Source of the DNA: JAJEAD01 sp965221555
GTDB taxonomy: Bacteria > Pseudomonadota > Gammaproteobacteria > HK1
Direction: 5' to 3'
Assembly (NCBI GenBank): GCA_965221555.1
Contig: OZ244895.1
Coordinates: 1,550,001 to 1,614,000, forward strand
DNA: 64,000 nucleotides
Below the pieces are notes generated by a model. It saw only the letters and a program-made list of their open reading frames with translations, had not been told where the DNA came from and did no database searches. Made by a program: the position numbers and the translations under genes. Each line of letters begins with the position of its first letter. Position 1 is the stretch's first letter. This document shows, in pieces, positions 9,172-17,851 of this stretch.

Positions 9172-10170
9172 ATGCTGCTCTACTTCGTGCGACGGGTGCT
9201 GGTGATGATTCCCACCCTGCTCGTTGTCAGCGCGCTGGTCTTCATCATCATCCAGCTTCCGGAGGGGGACTACCTGAGCGCGCACGTCGCCGAGCTCGAG
9301 GCCCAGGGCGAGCGGGTGAGCGCGGAAAAAGTCGAGTTCCTGCGCCGCCAGTACGGGCTCGACCGCAGTCCCTTCGAGCAGTACCTGGACTGGCTCTTCG
9401 GCATGCTGCAAGGGGACTTCGGGTTTTCCTACGAGTACAACCTGCCGGTCACCGAGGTCATCGGCGATCGCCTCTTCCTCACCTTCCTCCTGTCCTTCGC
9501 CACCATCGTCTTCACCTGGGTGGTGGCCTTTCCCATCGGCGTCTACTCCGCCACCCACCAGTACAGCGTCGCGGACCACTCGCTCACTTTCATCGGCTTC
9601 CTCGGCCTCGCCACGCCCAACTTCCTCCTCGCGCTGGTGATGCTCTACTTCGCCAACGTGGTCTTCGGCACCTCCATCGGCGGACTCATGGACCCGCAGT
9701 ACATCGATCAGCCGATGAGCCTCGCGAAGTTCCTCTCGGTGCTCGAACACCTGTGGATTCCGGTGATCGTCATCGGCACTGCGGGGACCGCGGGCATGAT
9801 CCGGCGCCTGCGCGCGAATCTGCTCGATGAGCTTCAGAAGCAGTACGTGGCGACGGGACGGGCGAAGGGGCTGCCGCCGCTGCGTCTCCTGCTGAAGTAT
9901 CCCCTGCGCATGGCGCTCAATCCCTTCATCGCGGACATCGGGAACCTGCTCCCGCAAGTCGTGTCGGGGGCGGCCATCGTCTCGGTGGTGCTCTCGCTGC
10001 CGACCACCGGCCCGATGCTCCTGCAGGCGCTTCAGAACCAGGACACCTATCTCGCCGGGTCCTTTCTGATGTTCCTCTCCATGCTGACGGTGGTGGGGAT
10101 GTTCCTGTCCGACATCGCGCTTGCCGCCCTCGATCCCCGTATCCGGCTCGAAGGAGGCGTGCAGCGATGA
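9172..10170 (+). CDS. ABC transporter permease, OppB/YejB type
   Basis: 332 residues. The N-terminal LLYFVRRVLVMIPTLLVVSA is the typical first membrane segment of OppB/DppB permeases. An external loop containing FLRRQYGLDRSPFEQYLDWL follows, then five further hydrophobic segments. The cytoplasmic coupling (EAA) loop is QYVATGRAKGLPPLRLLLKY. It pairs with the permease at 10167, whose ATG overlaps its TGA (ATGA). The 98 bp between the binding protein and this gene carry no clear signal. It forms the inner-membrane channel with the fused ATPase at 5067. Confidence 0.92.
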   Translation: MLLYFVRRVLVMIPTLLVVSALVFIIIQLPEGDYLSAHVAELEAQGERVSAEKVEFLRRQYGLDRSPFEQYLDWLFGMLQGDFGFSYEYNLPVTEVIGDRLFLTFLLSFATIVFTWVVAFPIGVYSATHQYSVADHSLTFIGFLGLATPNFLLALVMLYFANVVFGTSIGGLMDPQYIDQPMSLAKFLSVLEHLWIPVIVIGTAGTAGMIRRLRANLLDELQKQYVATGRAKGLPPLRLLLKYPLRMALNPFIADIGNLLPQVVSGAAIVSVVLSLPTTGPMLLQALQNQDTYLAGSFLMFLSMLTVVGMFLSDIALAALDPRIRLEGGVQR

Positions 10171-11345
10171 GTGCGCCGTCCCGAGGTTCCGGCGCCCTCG
10201 CGCACTTCGTCTCCGACGCGCCCTTCGACCCCTACTCGATCGAGGCGCTGACCCCGGAGCAGGAGCGCTATTACGTCGCTTCGCAGTGGCGGATGATGTG
10301 GTGGCGCTTCTGCCGCCATCGCCTCGCGCTGTGGTCGGCACTGCTCCTCGGGGCCCTGTACCTCTCCATCGCGGTGAGCGAGGTGCTGGCGCCCTACGAC
10401 CTGCACTCGCGCCACTCCCGATTCATTCACGCGCCGCCGCAGGAGCTTCGCTTCTTTCACGAGGGAGAGTTCGTCGGCCCCTTCGTGCACCCCCTGGTCT
10501 ACGAGCTCGATCTGGACACTTTCAAGCGCGAGTACCACGAGGACACGAGCCGCGCGCAGCGCCTGCGATTCCTCTGCCGGGGCGACACCTACGAGTTCTG
10601 GGGGCTCTTCGAGGGAGACTTCCATCTGGTGTGTCCGCCGCTGGACGGGACCCTCTTCCTTCTCGGCACCGACCGCCTGGGGCGCGACATGCTCTCCCGG
10701 ATCATCTACGGGGCGCGCATCTCCCTCACGGTGGGGCTGGTCGGGATCGCGGTGAGCTTTCTCATCGGCCTCGTGCTCGGAGGGCTCGCCGGCTACTACG
10801 GGGGCTGGATCGACAGCACCGTGCAACGCCTCATCGAGATCATCCGCTCCTTTCCTGAGCTGCCCCTTTGGATGGCGCTCTCGGCCGCCCTTCCGGTGAC
10901 CTGGAGTCCGATCGGAGTGTTCTTCGGCATCACCATCATCCTCGGCCTCATCGACTGGACCGGGCTCGCCCGCGCGGTGCGCTCCAAGCTCCTCGCGCTG
11001 CGCGAAGAGGACTTCTGCACCGCCGCGATCCTCATGGGGGCGCGGCCCTCGCGGGTCATCGCGCGCCACCTGCTGCCCAACTTCATGAGCCACCTCATCG
11101 CCTCGGCGACCCTGTCGATTCCGGCGATGATCCTCGGGGAGACCGCGCTCAGCTTCCTCGGCCTGGGGCTCCGCCCGCCGGTGACGAGCTGGGGCGTACT
11201 GCTTGCCGAAGCCCAGAACATCAACGCGGTGGCGCTCTACCCGTGGCTCATGCTCCCGGTGCTGCCCGTCATCATGACCGTGCTCGCCTTCAACTTCATG
11301 GGCGACGGCCTGCGCGACGCCGCCGATCCCTACAAGGCGGGGTAG
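10167..11345 (+). CDS. ABC transporter permease, OppC/YejE type
   Basis: 392 residues. A cytoplasmic lead includes a WRFCRHRLALWSALLLGALY membrane entry. A long external insertion (about residues 80-165) then precedes LGTDRLGRDMLSRIIYGARI, the conserved OppC/DppC motif. The EAA loop is FCTAAILMGARPSRVIARHL. The C-terminal GDGLRDAADPYKAG is typical of the family. The ATG overlaps the stop of the OppB-like gene. It completes the importer: double ATPase, binding protein, two permeases. This is the last gene of the apparent operon that starts with the glycosyltransferases. Confidence 0.92.
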   Translation: MSAPSRGSGALAHFVSDAPFDPYSIEALTPEQERYYVASQWRMMWWRFCRHRLALWSALLLGALYLSIAVSEVLAPYDLHSRHSRFIHAPPQELRFFHEGEFVGPFVHPLVYELDLDTFKREYHEDTSRAQRLRFLCRGDTYEFWGLFEGDFHLVCPPLDGTLFLLGTDRLGRDMLSRIIYGARISLTVGLVGIAVSFLIGLVLGGLAGYYGGWIDSTVQRLIEIIRSFPELPLWMALSAALPVTWSPIGVFFGITIILGLIDWTGLARAVRSKLLALREEDFCTAAILMGARPSRVIARHLLPNFMSHLIASATLSIPAMILGETALSFLGLGLRPPVTSWGVLLAEAQNINAVALYPWLMLPVLPVIMTVLAFNFMGDGLRDAADPYKAG

Positions 11346-11414
11346 CTGGTCTGGCGGGCTGCTCCACAGCGTCATCGCGGTAAATTGACCGATACAGAAG
11401 GCACAAACAGGTTC

Positions 11415-11434
11415 ATGACCGATGTAGCGGTCAT
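11415..11434. promoter_or_regulatory. Candidate operator (7-bp perfect inverted repeat, 6-bp spacer)
   Basis: ATGACCG-N6-CGGTCAT ends two bases before the GGGAG Shine-Dalgarno of the HTH gene at 11446. A TTGACC lies at 11385-11390 and could serve as a -35 hexamer, but no convincing -10 was found. HipB-type repressors bind such inverted repeats upstream of their own gene, so autoregulation is inferred. Confidence 0.5.
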
Positions 11435-11445
11435 TGGGAGACCGT

Positions 11446-11781
11446 ATGCCGAGCAGGCCACGCACGTACTCTCGCCTCACGACGGAGGCGTTGCTCCTCC
11501 TGGGCAAGCAGATCCGGCTGGCCCGGAAAGGGCGGCGCATGTCCGAACACGATCTCGCGGCCCGGGTCGGGATCGCGAGAAGCACCTTGCAGCGGTTGGA
11601 GAAGGGTGATCCCAGGGTCGAGGTCGGTCTCGTGCTGGAAGCGGCGACCCTCGCCGGTGTCGATCTCTTCGTCCCGGAAGCCACCACGCTCGTGCGGCAG
11701 ATCGATCGGATCGACGATCGGCTCGCCCTGATGCCCGCTTCGATCCGAAAGCCCCCGCGCATAGTCGACGATGACTTCTGA
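11446..11781 (+). CDS. HipB-like XRE-family helix-turn-helix regulator (orphan antitoxin candidate)
   Basis: 111 residues. The helix-turn-helix spans about LGKQIRLARKGRRMSEHDLA to VGIARSTLQRLEKGDPRVEV, residues 18-60. The rest, VLEAATLAGVDLFVPEATTL and IDDRLALMPASIRKPPRIVD, is the tail pattern seen in regulators paired with HipA-family kinases. ATG 11446 has GGGAG five bases upstream. In such modules the hipA gene starts overlapping the hipB stop. Here an ATG at 11771 does so, but the HipA frame decays after ~17 residues. The protein may survive as an orphan repressor of its own promoter. Confidence 0.75.
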   Translation: MPSRPRTYSRLTTEALLLLGKQIRLARKGRRMSEHDLAARVGIARSTLQRLEKGDPRVEVGLVLEAATLAGVDLFVPEATTLVRQIDRIDDRLALMPASIRKPPRIVDDDF

Positions 11782-11824
11782 TTTCTCGCCTCGGCGTGAA
11801 TCCTTCGCCTGGATCTGGCTGTCC
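11771..11824 (+). pseudogene. Remnant of a HipA-family toxin kinase (N-terminal stub only)
   Basis: ATG 11771 overlaps the antitoxin TGA exactly as in hipBA operons. The first ~17 residues, MTSDFSPRRESFAWIWL, resemble the N-terminus of HipA-type proteins (…AFVWIWLPG…). After that the reading frame (which runs to 11974) has no HipA features and the next real gene starts at 11964. So the ~400-residue kinase is gone. The resemblance rests on a short segment and memory of the family, hence moderate confidence. Confidence 0.5.
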
Positions 11825-11963
11825 AATCCAAGACCTGAGCAAGCCCGCTTGCACCGGGGGCGGCATTCGATGCCACAATGTCCCGCGCGGGACGGTGGGC
11901 AGCCATCGGCCCCGGCAGCCGCACGTAAAGTCCTGAGCCCCCTGTCGAGCATCAGCCATAGCC

Positions 11964-14087
11964 ATGCACAGTGAGCCCGGAGAAGGCCGGAAAGGCGCGT
12001 CCTCGCTTGGCCTTTCCGTTGACCTCCTGACCTGGATAGCGGTGGGGGTGGTGGCCGCGATCTGCTTCGCGTTGCGCGCCGACCAGGACTACCGCTGGTT
12101 GGTGAAGTACCCGGGCGACTGGCAGATCCCCCTCGCCGAGTGGATCAACGCGGGAATGCACTGGTTCCTGGCGTTGCCCGGGGCGCAACCCCTCTTCCGG
12201 GCAATCAGTGCGCTGCTGAGCTATCCGATGGGCTGGATCCAGGACCTGCTCCAGTGGCTGCCCTGGCCGGCGACGATCGCGGCCATCGTGGTCCTGGCCT
12301 ACGTCGCCCACGGCGTGCGTCTCGCCGTGTTCACGCTGTTCGCCCTGCTCTACATGGTGGTCATCGGCTACTGGCCGGAGAGCATGAACACCTTGGCGCT
12401 GGTGTTCATGTCCATTCCCATCGCGGTGTCGGTGGGCCTCGCGGTCGGCATCGCGGCCTTCAAGTCCGAGCGGGTGAACATGGTGGTGCAGCCCACCCTG
12501 GACCTGATGCAGACGGTGCCCACCTTCGCCTATCTGATTCCCATCCTCCTGCTCTTCGGGTTCGGTCCGGTGGTGGGCCTCATCGCGAGCGCGATCTACG
12601 CCTGTCCGCCGATGGTGCGCAACGTGATCCTGGGGCTGCAGCGGGTACCGCGGGACATGGTGGAATCGGGGGTGATGTCGGGCGCGACGAAGCACCAACT
12701 GCTGTGGTGGGTTCAGGTCCCGGGCGCGCTGCCCACCATCATGATCGGAGTCAATCAGACCGTGATGGCGGCGCTCAGCATGGTCATCATCGCCGCCCTG
12801 ATCGGGAGCTCCGCGGATATCGGCTGGGAGGTGGTGAGCACCATGCGCAAGGCCGCCTTCGGCCCGAGCCTGCTCGCCGGGATCGTGATCGCGCTCATCG
12901 CCATGATCTTCGACCGCATCAGCCGCGGATTCACCGATCAGCAGCGCCTGCTGCCCTCGACCGGGAACACGGTGTGGGAGCGCCACCGGGCTCTCTGGGT
13001 CACGATCGCGGCCATGGCGGGGCTGACCCTGCTCGCCTGGTTCGTTCCCCCGTTGCGGGAGTATCCCGAGGCGTGGTCCCCCTACCGCTGGCTCGCGGGG
13101 GAGCTGAACGAGGGCGTGAGCGCCATCACCAGGGGCTACCACGAGATTCTGGACGGCATCAAGAACACCTTCCTGTTCTTCTTCCTGCTGCCGCTCCGGG
13201 TCGGCTTCGAGACCGCGGTACGCCCGCACATCTTCGGCTTCTCGCTCACGCCGGGAGTGATGTCCGGCTATGCGCTGGTATGCGTGCTCGCCGCGGCAGG
13301 GGCGCTCAAGGTCTGGGGCTGGCGGGCCTCGGTGGTCGTCCTGCTCATGGGTATGTGGCTCTACTTCGGGGTGGAGAAGGTACCCTGGCCCGCCCTGATG
13401 CTGATCGTCACCGTCGTTGCGTTCCAGGTCGGTGGTTGGCGCACCGGCGCTCTCGCCGCGTTCGGGATGCTCTTCCTCGCTGGTACCGGGATATGGGCCT
13501 TCGCGATGAAGTCCATCTACCTCTGCGGCGCCGCGGTGCTGACCTCCTTCGTCATCGGTGGGCTCATCGGGGTGTGGGCGGCCCACAGCGATCGTCTCTC
13601 GGCCTTCGTCCGTCCGATCAACGACACCCTCCAGACCATGCCGCTCTTCGTGCTCCTCATTCCGGTGCTGATGTTCTTCCAGATCGGGGAGTTCACCGCG
13701 TATCTCGCCATCATCATGTACGCGATCGTGCCCGCCATTCGATACACGGAGCACGGTCTGCGCCGAGTGCCGCCCGAGATCATCGAGGCCGCGACCTCGA
13801 TGGGCTGCACCCGCGGTCAGCTTCTGTGGCAGGTGAAGCTCCCGCTCGCGATTCCCGAGATCATGCTGGGTCTCAACCAGACCATCATGTTCGGGCTCGC
13901 GATGCTCGTGATCGCCGCCCTGGTCGGCACCCGCGGACTGGGCCAGCAGATCTACATCGCGCTCAACGCCGGGGACACTGGCAAGGGCATCGTGGCCGGG
14001 CTCGGCATCGCGCTGATAGCGATCATCGTCGATCGCATCACCCAGGCCTGGAGCGCGCGGAAGAAGGCGGCGCTCGGTCTGTCCTGA
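11964..14087 (+). CDS. Tandem-fused choline/glycine-betaine (ProW-type) ABC permease
   Basis: 707 residues, about twice a ProW permease, with two homologous halves. Half 1 has MQTVPTFAYLIPILLLFGFG and the coupling loop VPRDMVESGVMSGATKHQLL. Half 2 has LQTMPLFVLLIPVLMFFQIG and the loop VPPEIIEAATSMGCTRGQLL. Both halves end with GVNQTVMAALSM or GLNQTIMFGLAM segments typical of quaternary-amine permeases. The fusion would provide both membrane half-channels for osmoprotectant uptake. It faces the matching binding protein at 14266. No ProV/ChoV-type ATPase gene occurs in the window, so the energising subunit must be elsewhere. Confidence 0.9.
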   Translation: MHSEPGEGRKGASSLGLSVDLLTWIAVGVVAAICFALRADQDYRWLVKYPGDWQIPLAEWINAGMHWFLALPGAQPLFRAISALLSYPMGWIQDLLQWLPWPATIAAIVVLAYVAHGVRLAVFTLFALLYMVVIGYWPESMNTLALVFMSIPIAVSVGLAVGIAAFKSERVNMVVQPTLDLMQTVPTFAYLIPILLLFGFGPVVGLIASAIYACPPMVRNVILGLQRVPRDMVESGVMSGATKHQLLWWVQVPGALPTIMIGVNQTVMAALSMVIIAALIGSSADIGWEVVSTMRKAAFGPSLLAGIVIALIAMIFDRISRGFTDQQRLLPSTGNTVWERHRALWVTIAAMAGLTLLAWFVPPLREYPEAWSPYRWLAGELNEGVSAITRGYHEILDGIKNTFLFFFLLPLRVGFETAVRPHIFGFSLTPGVMSGYALVCVLAAAGALKVWGWRASVVVLLMGMWLYFGVEKVPWPALMLIVTVVAFQVGGWRTGALAAFGMLFLAGTGIWAFAMKSIYLCGAAVLTSFVIGGLIGVWAAHSDRLSAFVRPINDTLQTMPLFVLLIPVLMFFQIGEFTAYLAIIMYAIVPAIRYTEHGLRRVPPEIIEAATSMGCTRGQLLWQVKLPLAIPEIMLGLNQTIMFGLAMLVIAALVGTRGLGQQIYIALNAGDTGKGIVAGLGIALIAIIVDRITQAWSARKKAALGLS

Positions 14088-14185
14088 GTCCCCTGTCCGA
14101 AATCATCCTGTCCGGCGGGATGCGGGCAAGTGGTCTACGTGGAGTTCGTTTCCGGGCGCACGCCCGACGAACGATCTGGAGGCCC

Positions 14186-14225
14186 AAAAAAACAAAGGCC
14201 GGCGCCCCGGGTGGGGGCGCCGGCC
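14186..14225 (-). terminator. Rho-independent terminator of the betaine/choline binding-protein gene
   Basis: On the minus strand GGCCGGCGCCCC and GGGGCGCCGGCC form a 12-bp GC stem (14197-14225) followed by TTTGTTTTTTT. It lies 40 bp beyond the stop of the minus-strand gene at 14266. The stem may also stop the convergent permease transcript. Confidence 0.9.
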
Positions 14226-14265
14226 GTGTTCTCGGCGAAATGCCTTTACGCAGACCGGTTCCGGT

Positions 14266-15192
14266 CTACATCATCGCCTTGTCGACGATGGGCTGCCAGT
14301 AGTCCTGGTTCTCTTCCACCCACTCGCGGGTCGCCTTCACCACGTCCTCGCCGTCCCGGTCGATGCGGCCCATCAGGTACTCCTGGATGCTGTTGTTCAG
14401 CTGGTAGGCCTTGATGAACTTGTAGGCGACCGGCCACTTGTCCTTCATGCCCGGCCAACTGGCCTTGAACACTCTTGGCTTCTGCATGCTGCCCTTGTTG
14501 ACGAGGTCCTCGGGCATGTCCACCCAGCCGGACTCGTGCTCGAAGAGCAGCCAGTGCGGCGCCCAGAACATCATCACCAGAGCGGACTCCTTGTCGACCG
14601 CGGCCTTGAACTCCGCCACCAGGGCGCCCTCGCTGCCGGCCGGGATCGCCTGGAAGGGCAGGCCTTCCGAAGCGATCAACTGAGTGGCCCTGTCGCTCCA
14701 GTCGGCGGGGTACTCGATGAAGCGTCCGTCCGGGAAGGTCTCCGCGGTGGAGAATGTCTCGGCACAGCCGAGGAAGGCCTCCCAGTCCGGAAGTCCGGGG
14801 CAGAGCCCTTCCACGTGTTTGGGATAGAGCCAGCCCTCCCGGGCGTCGAGCCCGAGGGTGCCCACGTCCTCGACCTCACCGCTTTCGAGCTGGTTCGGCC
14901 ACCACTCGCCCAGGTTGTTGTCCCAGAGTTCGAGCCCCAGGGTGATGTTGCCGTCCGCCATCGCGGTTCCCATCGGGAGCACCGCCGCGGTCGTGTACTC
15001 GACGTTGTAGCCCATCCTCTCGAGGATGTGGCCGGCGATATAGGACGAAATGTGCTGGCCGGTCCACTCGTTGATGCCGATGATGATGGGATCATCGGAC
15101 TCGGGGACATCGCCAGCGTAAGCGGCTCCCGCCATGGTCATTGCGATGGCGCCGAACAGGGCGGCGAGCCACGCGTGCAGTCGTTTCTTCAT
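14266..15192 (-). CDS. Glycine-betaine/choline ABC transporter substrate-binding protein (OpuAC/ProX type)
   Basis: 308 residues with a clear signal peptide, MKKRLHAWLAALFGAIAMTM ending AYA, so periplasmic. Mature features fit OpuAC/ProX-type quaternary-amine binders: IIIGINEWTGQHISSYIAGH, LGLELWDNNLGEWWPNQ with several tryptophans for a cation-pi cage, and VMMFWAPHWLLFEHE. AGGAGA precedes the ATG. It is convergent with the fused permease at 11964, a split arrangement for one transporter, and ends in a strong hairpin terminator. The ATPase is not present nearby. Confidence 0.9.
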   Translation of the reverse strand: MKKRLHAWLAALFGAIAMTMAGAAYAGDVPESDDPIIIGINEWTGQHISSYIAGHILERMGYNVEYTTAAVLPMGTAMADGNITLGLELWDNNLGEWWPNQLESGEVEDVGTLGLDAREGWLYPKHVEGLCPGLPDWEAFLGCAETFSTAETFPDGRFIEYPADWSDRATQLIASEGLPFQAIPAGSEGALVAEFKAAVDKESALVMMFWAPHWLLFEHESGWVDMPEDLVNKGSMQKPRVFKASWPGMKDKWPVAYKFIKAYQLNNSIQEYLMGRIDRDGEDVVKATREWVEENQDYWQPIVDKAMM

Positions 15193-15319
15193 GGGATTGT
15201 TTCTCCTGATTCGTGTTTGCGGGTTTCTCGTTGCGGCAACTTCGGTTAGCCGGGGCGCCCGATCGCCGGACGCGCCATGCTACCTACGGCGCTGCGATTG
15301 TCCAACTTGAGGCGCGCGC

Positions 15320-16162
15320 TCAGTCCGGGGTGGGTGCGGGGGAGGGCGCGAAGAGACGCGCCAGCTCCGCCCCGGGATCCGGGGCGCGCATGAAACTCTC
15401 TCCGACGAGGAAGGCACGCACGCCGTTGCGGCGCATCAGCGCCACGTCGGCCGGAGTGCGAATGCCGCTCTCGGTCACCAGCAGCGAAGCGCCCGGGACG
15501 CGGTCGAGGAGTGAGAGGGTGGTGTCGAGGGTAGTCTCGAAGCTGCGCAGGTCGCGGTTGTTGATGCCCAGGATGAGGCCGTCCAGGGGCGGTATCCGGG
15601 CAAGCTCCGAGGCGTCGTGCACTTCGACCAGGACGTCCATGCCGAGGTCGAGGGAGAGTGCCGCGAGCTCGTACATGGGGCCGTCATCGAGCGCGGCCAC
15701 GATGAGCAGCACGCAGTCCGCTCCGAGCGCGCGCGACTCGTGTACCTGCCAGGGGTCGACGATGAACTCCTTGCGCAGCACCGGCAGCCGGCAGGCGCCC
15801 TTGACGAGGGCGACGAACTCGTCCGCACCGCGGAAGAAGTCCCGGTCCGTGAGCACCGAGAGCGCGGCGGCGCCCCCCCGCTCGTAGCTTGCGGCGATCG
15901 AGGCCGGATCGAAGTCTTCGCGCAGCAGTCCCTTGCTCGGCGAAGCGCGCTTGAGCTCCGCGATCACCGCATCGCCCCCCGCCGCGAGTCGAGCCCGCAA
16001 CGCGCCCGCGAAAGGGCGGGGCGGGGGAGCGTCCTTCGCCCGGGACTCGATGTCGGCCGCGGGCCGGTGCGCCTTCTTCTCCGCGACCTCTTCGCGCTTG
16101 CGTCGCAGTATCTTCTTCAGGATGTCCGGCAGCTCTGCCCTCGGTACGGACCCGGGAGGCAC
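15320..16162 (-). CDS. trpC: Indole-3-glycerol phosphate synthase
   Basis: About 270-280 residues, the normal TrpC length. Converts carboxyphenylamino-deoxyribulose phosphate to indole-3-glycerol phosphate in tryptophan synthesis. Family motifs: DILKKILRRKREEVAEKK at the start, VIAELKRASPSKGLLREDFD (catalytic lysine and PSKG), LPVLRKEFIVDPWQV, LLIVAALD, GINNRDLRSFETTLD and LVTESGIRTPADV. There is no ATG. GTG 16162 is a possible start; CTG 16132, with GAGG six bases upstream, matches the family N-terminus better. It lies 44 bp after trpD on the same strand. Confidence 0.95.
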   Translation of the reverse strand: MPPGSVPRAELPDILKKILRRKREEVAEKKAHRPAADIESRAKDAPPPRPFAGALRARLAAGGDAVIAELKRASPSKGLLREDFDPASIAASYERGGAAALSVLTDRDFFRGADEFVALVKGACRLPVLRKEFIVDPWQVHESRALGADCVLLIVAALDDGPMYELAALSLDLGMDVLVEVHDASELARIPPLDGLILGINNRDLRSFETTLDTTLSLLDRVPGASLLVTESGIRTPADVALMRRNGVRAFLVGESFMRAPDPGAELARLFAPSPAPTPD

Positions 16163-16206
16163 AGCGGATGGCGCGCGAGCTTCCACTTCGGCCACGCGGC
16201 GGCGCT

Positions 16207-17238
16207 TCAGGTGCCGGCCGGCGCGAAGCTCCGGGTCTTCGCGACCAGGGCGTCCAGCCGCTCCCGTGCCGAGCCATCCTTCGTTGCCCGACTCGCCATC
16301 TCCACGCCTTCGTTCAGGGTGGCGGCCAGTCCCGCCGCATAGATTGCGGCCCCCGCGTTCAGGCACACGATGTCGCGGGCCGGGCCGTCATGCCCCGCCA
16401 GCACCTCCTCGACGAGGGCGAGACTCTCGGCGGGGGAGCCGACGACGATCGTCTGGAGGTCGGCGCGCGCGAGTCCGAAGTCTTCAGGCGCCACCGTGCG
16501 GGTCGTGACTTCGCCTTCCTTGAGTTCGGCCACCAGGGTGGGGGCCGCGATACTCATCTCGTCCAGCCCGTCCTCGGAGTGCACGACGAGCACGTGCTCG
16601 CTGCCGAGACGCTGCAGGACTTCCGCGACCGGCCGGACCCACGCCGGCGCGAACACCCCCACGAGCTGGTTGGGCGCCCCGGCCGGATTGGTCAGGGGAC
16701 CGAGCAGGTTGAAGACGGTGCGCACCGCCATCTCCCGCCGGGGAGCGACGGCGTGGCGCATGGCCGAATGGTGTTTCGGTGCGAACATGAATCCGATGCG
16801 CACCTCTTCGATACACTGCGCGACCTCCTCGGGCGAAAGGTCGAGATTGACCCCGGTCGCCTCGAGGAGATCGGCCGCTCCCGACTTGCTGGAAACGGAG
16901 CGGTTGCCATGTTTGGCCACCTTCGCGCCCGCGCCCGCGGCGACGAGGGCGGAGGCGGTGGAGATGTTGAACGTGTGTACCGCATCGCCTCCGGTGCCGA
17001 CCACATCGACGAGCCCGTCATGGTCCACTTCCACCCTCGCCGAGAGGTCGCGCATCACCTCGGCGGCGGCGGCGATCTCGCCGACCGTCTCTCCCTTCAT
17101 CCGAAGACCGATGAGGAAGCCCCCGATCTGGGCCTCGGTGGCTTCGCCGGTCATGACGATGCGCATGACCGCGCGCATCTCCTCCGGCGCGAGATCGCGC
17201 CCCTCGGTCACCGCGCGAATCGCGTCCTTCATGTCCAT
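16207..17238 (-). CDS. trpD: Anthranilate phosphoribosyltransferase
   Basis: 343 residues, typical length. Transfers phosphoribose from PRPP to anthranilate. The glycine-rich PRPP site reads VDVVGTGGDAVHTFNISTAS, followed by KHGNRSVSSKSGAADLLEA and HHSAMRHAVAPRREMAVRTV, then FNLLGPLTNPAGAPNQLVGV. ATG 17238 has GGGAG upstream. trpC follows closely and both are probably one transcript. trpG, the usual partner, is not adjacent; sixA lies upstream instead. Confidence 0.96.
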   Translation of the reverse strand: MDMKDAIRAVTEGRDLAPEEMRAVMRIVMTGEATEAQIGGFLIGLRMKGETVGEIAAAAEVMRDLSARVEVDHDGLVDVVGTGGDAVHTFNISTASALVAAGAGAKVAKHGNRSVSSKSGAADLLEATGVNLDLSPEEVAQCIEEVRIGFMFAPKHHSAMRHAVAPRREMAVRTVFNLLGPLTNPAGAPNQLVGVFAPAWVRPVAEVLQRLGSEHVLVVHSEDGLDEMSIAAPTLVAELKEGEVTTRTVAPEDFGLARADLQTIVVGSPAESLALVEEVLAGHDGPARDIVCLNAGAAIYAAGLAATLNEGVEMASRATKDGSARERLDALVAKTRSFAPAGT

Positions 17239-17282
17239 GATCGTCTCCCGTGACTGGTGGCGCCGCCGCCGACTTCGGACCG

Positions 17283-17792
17283 CTACTCGAGATCGCGGGG
17301 GCGCACGATCTCCAGACACCGCCCGGCCCCGCGTCCGAGCTCGGTCCAGGAGTCCGGCATTTCCAGGTGGGCGAGCGCCGCGGTCGGCATGAGGTTGAGA
17401 TCATCCCACATCGCCAGAGTGTCCGCGCCGAGGTAGCGCACCACTTCGTCGAATCCCGGGTTGTGGCCCACGATCATCACCCGCGGCGCGTGATTGGGCA
17501 CGAGGGAAAGAACCTCCAGCAAGGTGTCGAGTTCCGCCTCGTAGATCGCGGGCTCCCATTCGATGCGAGAAGACGCTACGCCCGCGAAGCGGCAGACGCG
17601 CTCGGTGGTCTGGCGCGCCCGTAGCGCCGTCGAGCTGACGACGAGCGCGGGGAGGAGGTCCCTCTCGGCGAGCAGGCGGCCGATGCGCCGGGTCGCCTTG
17701 CGTCCGCGCGGCGCGAGAGGCCGATCGTAGTCGCGCACGCCGGTGTTCCAGTCCGACTTGCCGTGCCGCAGCACCAGAAGTTCCCGGGTCAT
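17283..17792 (-). CDS. sixA: Phosphohistidine phosphatase SixA
   Basis: 169 residues, SixA length. The catalytic motif is LLVLRHGKSDWN; DRPLAPRGRKATRRIGRLL and the second histidine region VMIVGHNPGFDEVVRYLG complete the signature. SixA removes phosphate from histidine residues of phosphorelay/PTS-type proteins. It diverges from ppx across a 59-bp gap that contains TAGAAT, a plausible -10 for the ppx direction. The 44 bp to trpD suggest possible read-through into trpDC. Confidence 0.88.
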   Translation of the reverse strand: MTRELLVLRHGKSDWNTGVRDYDRPLAPRGRKATRRIGRLLAERDLLPALVVSSTALRARQTTERVCRFAGVASSRIEWEPAIYEAELDTLLEVLSLVPNHAPRVMIVGHNPGFDEVVRYLGADTLAMWDDLNLMPTAALAHLEMPDSWTELGRGAGRCLEIVRPRDLE

Positions 17793-17851
17793 GGCTTGGA
17801 GCTCCGGATTTCGTGGGAAGCGCTCTACCTGGGACCATAGAATAGCGCGCC

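Noticed and set aside
14186..14225. Copy of the dispersed repeat
   Set aside because: It is a GC hairpin with a T tract, a normal terminator with no resemblance to the repeat.
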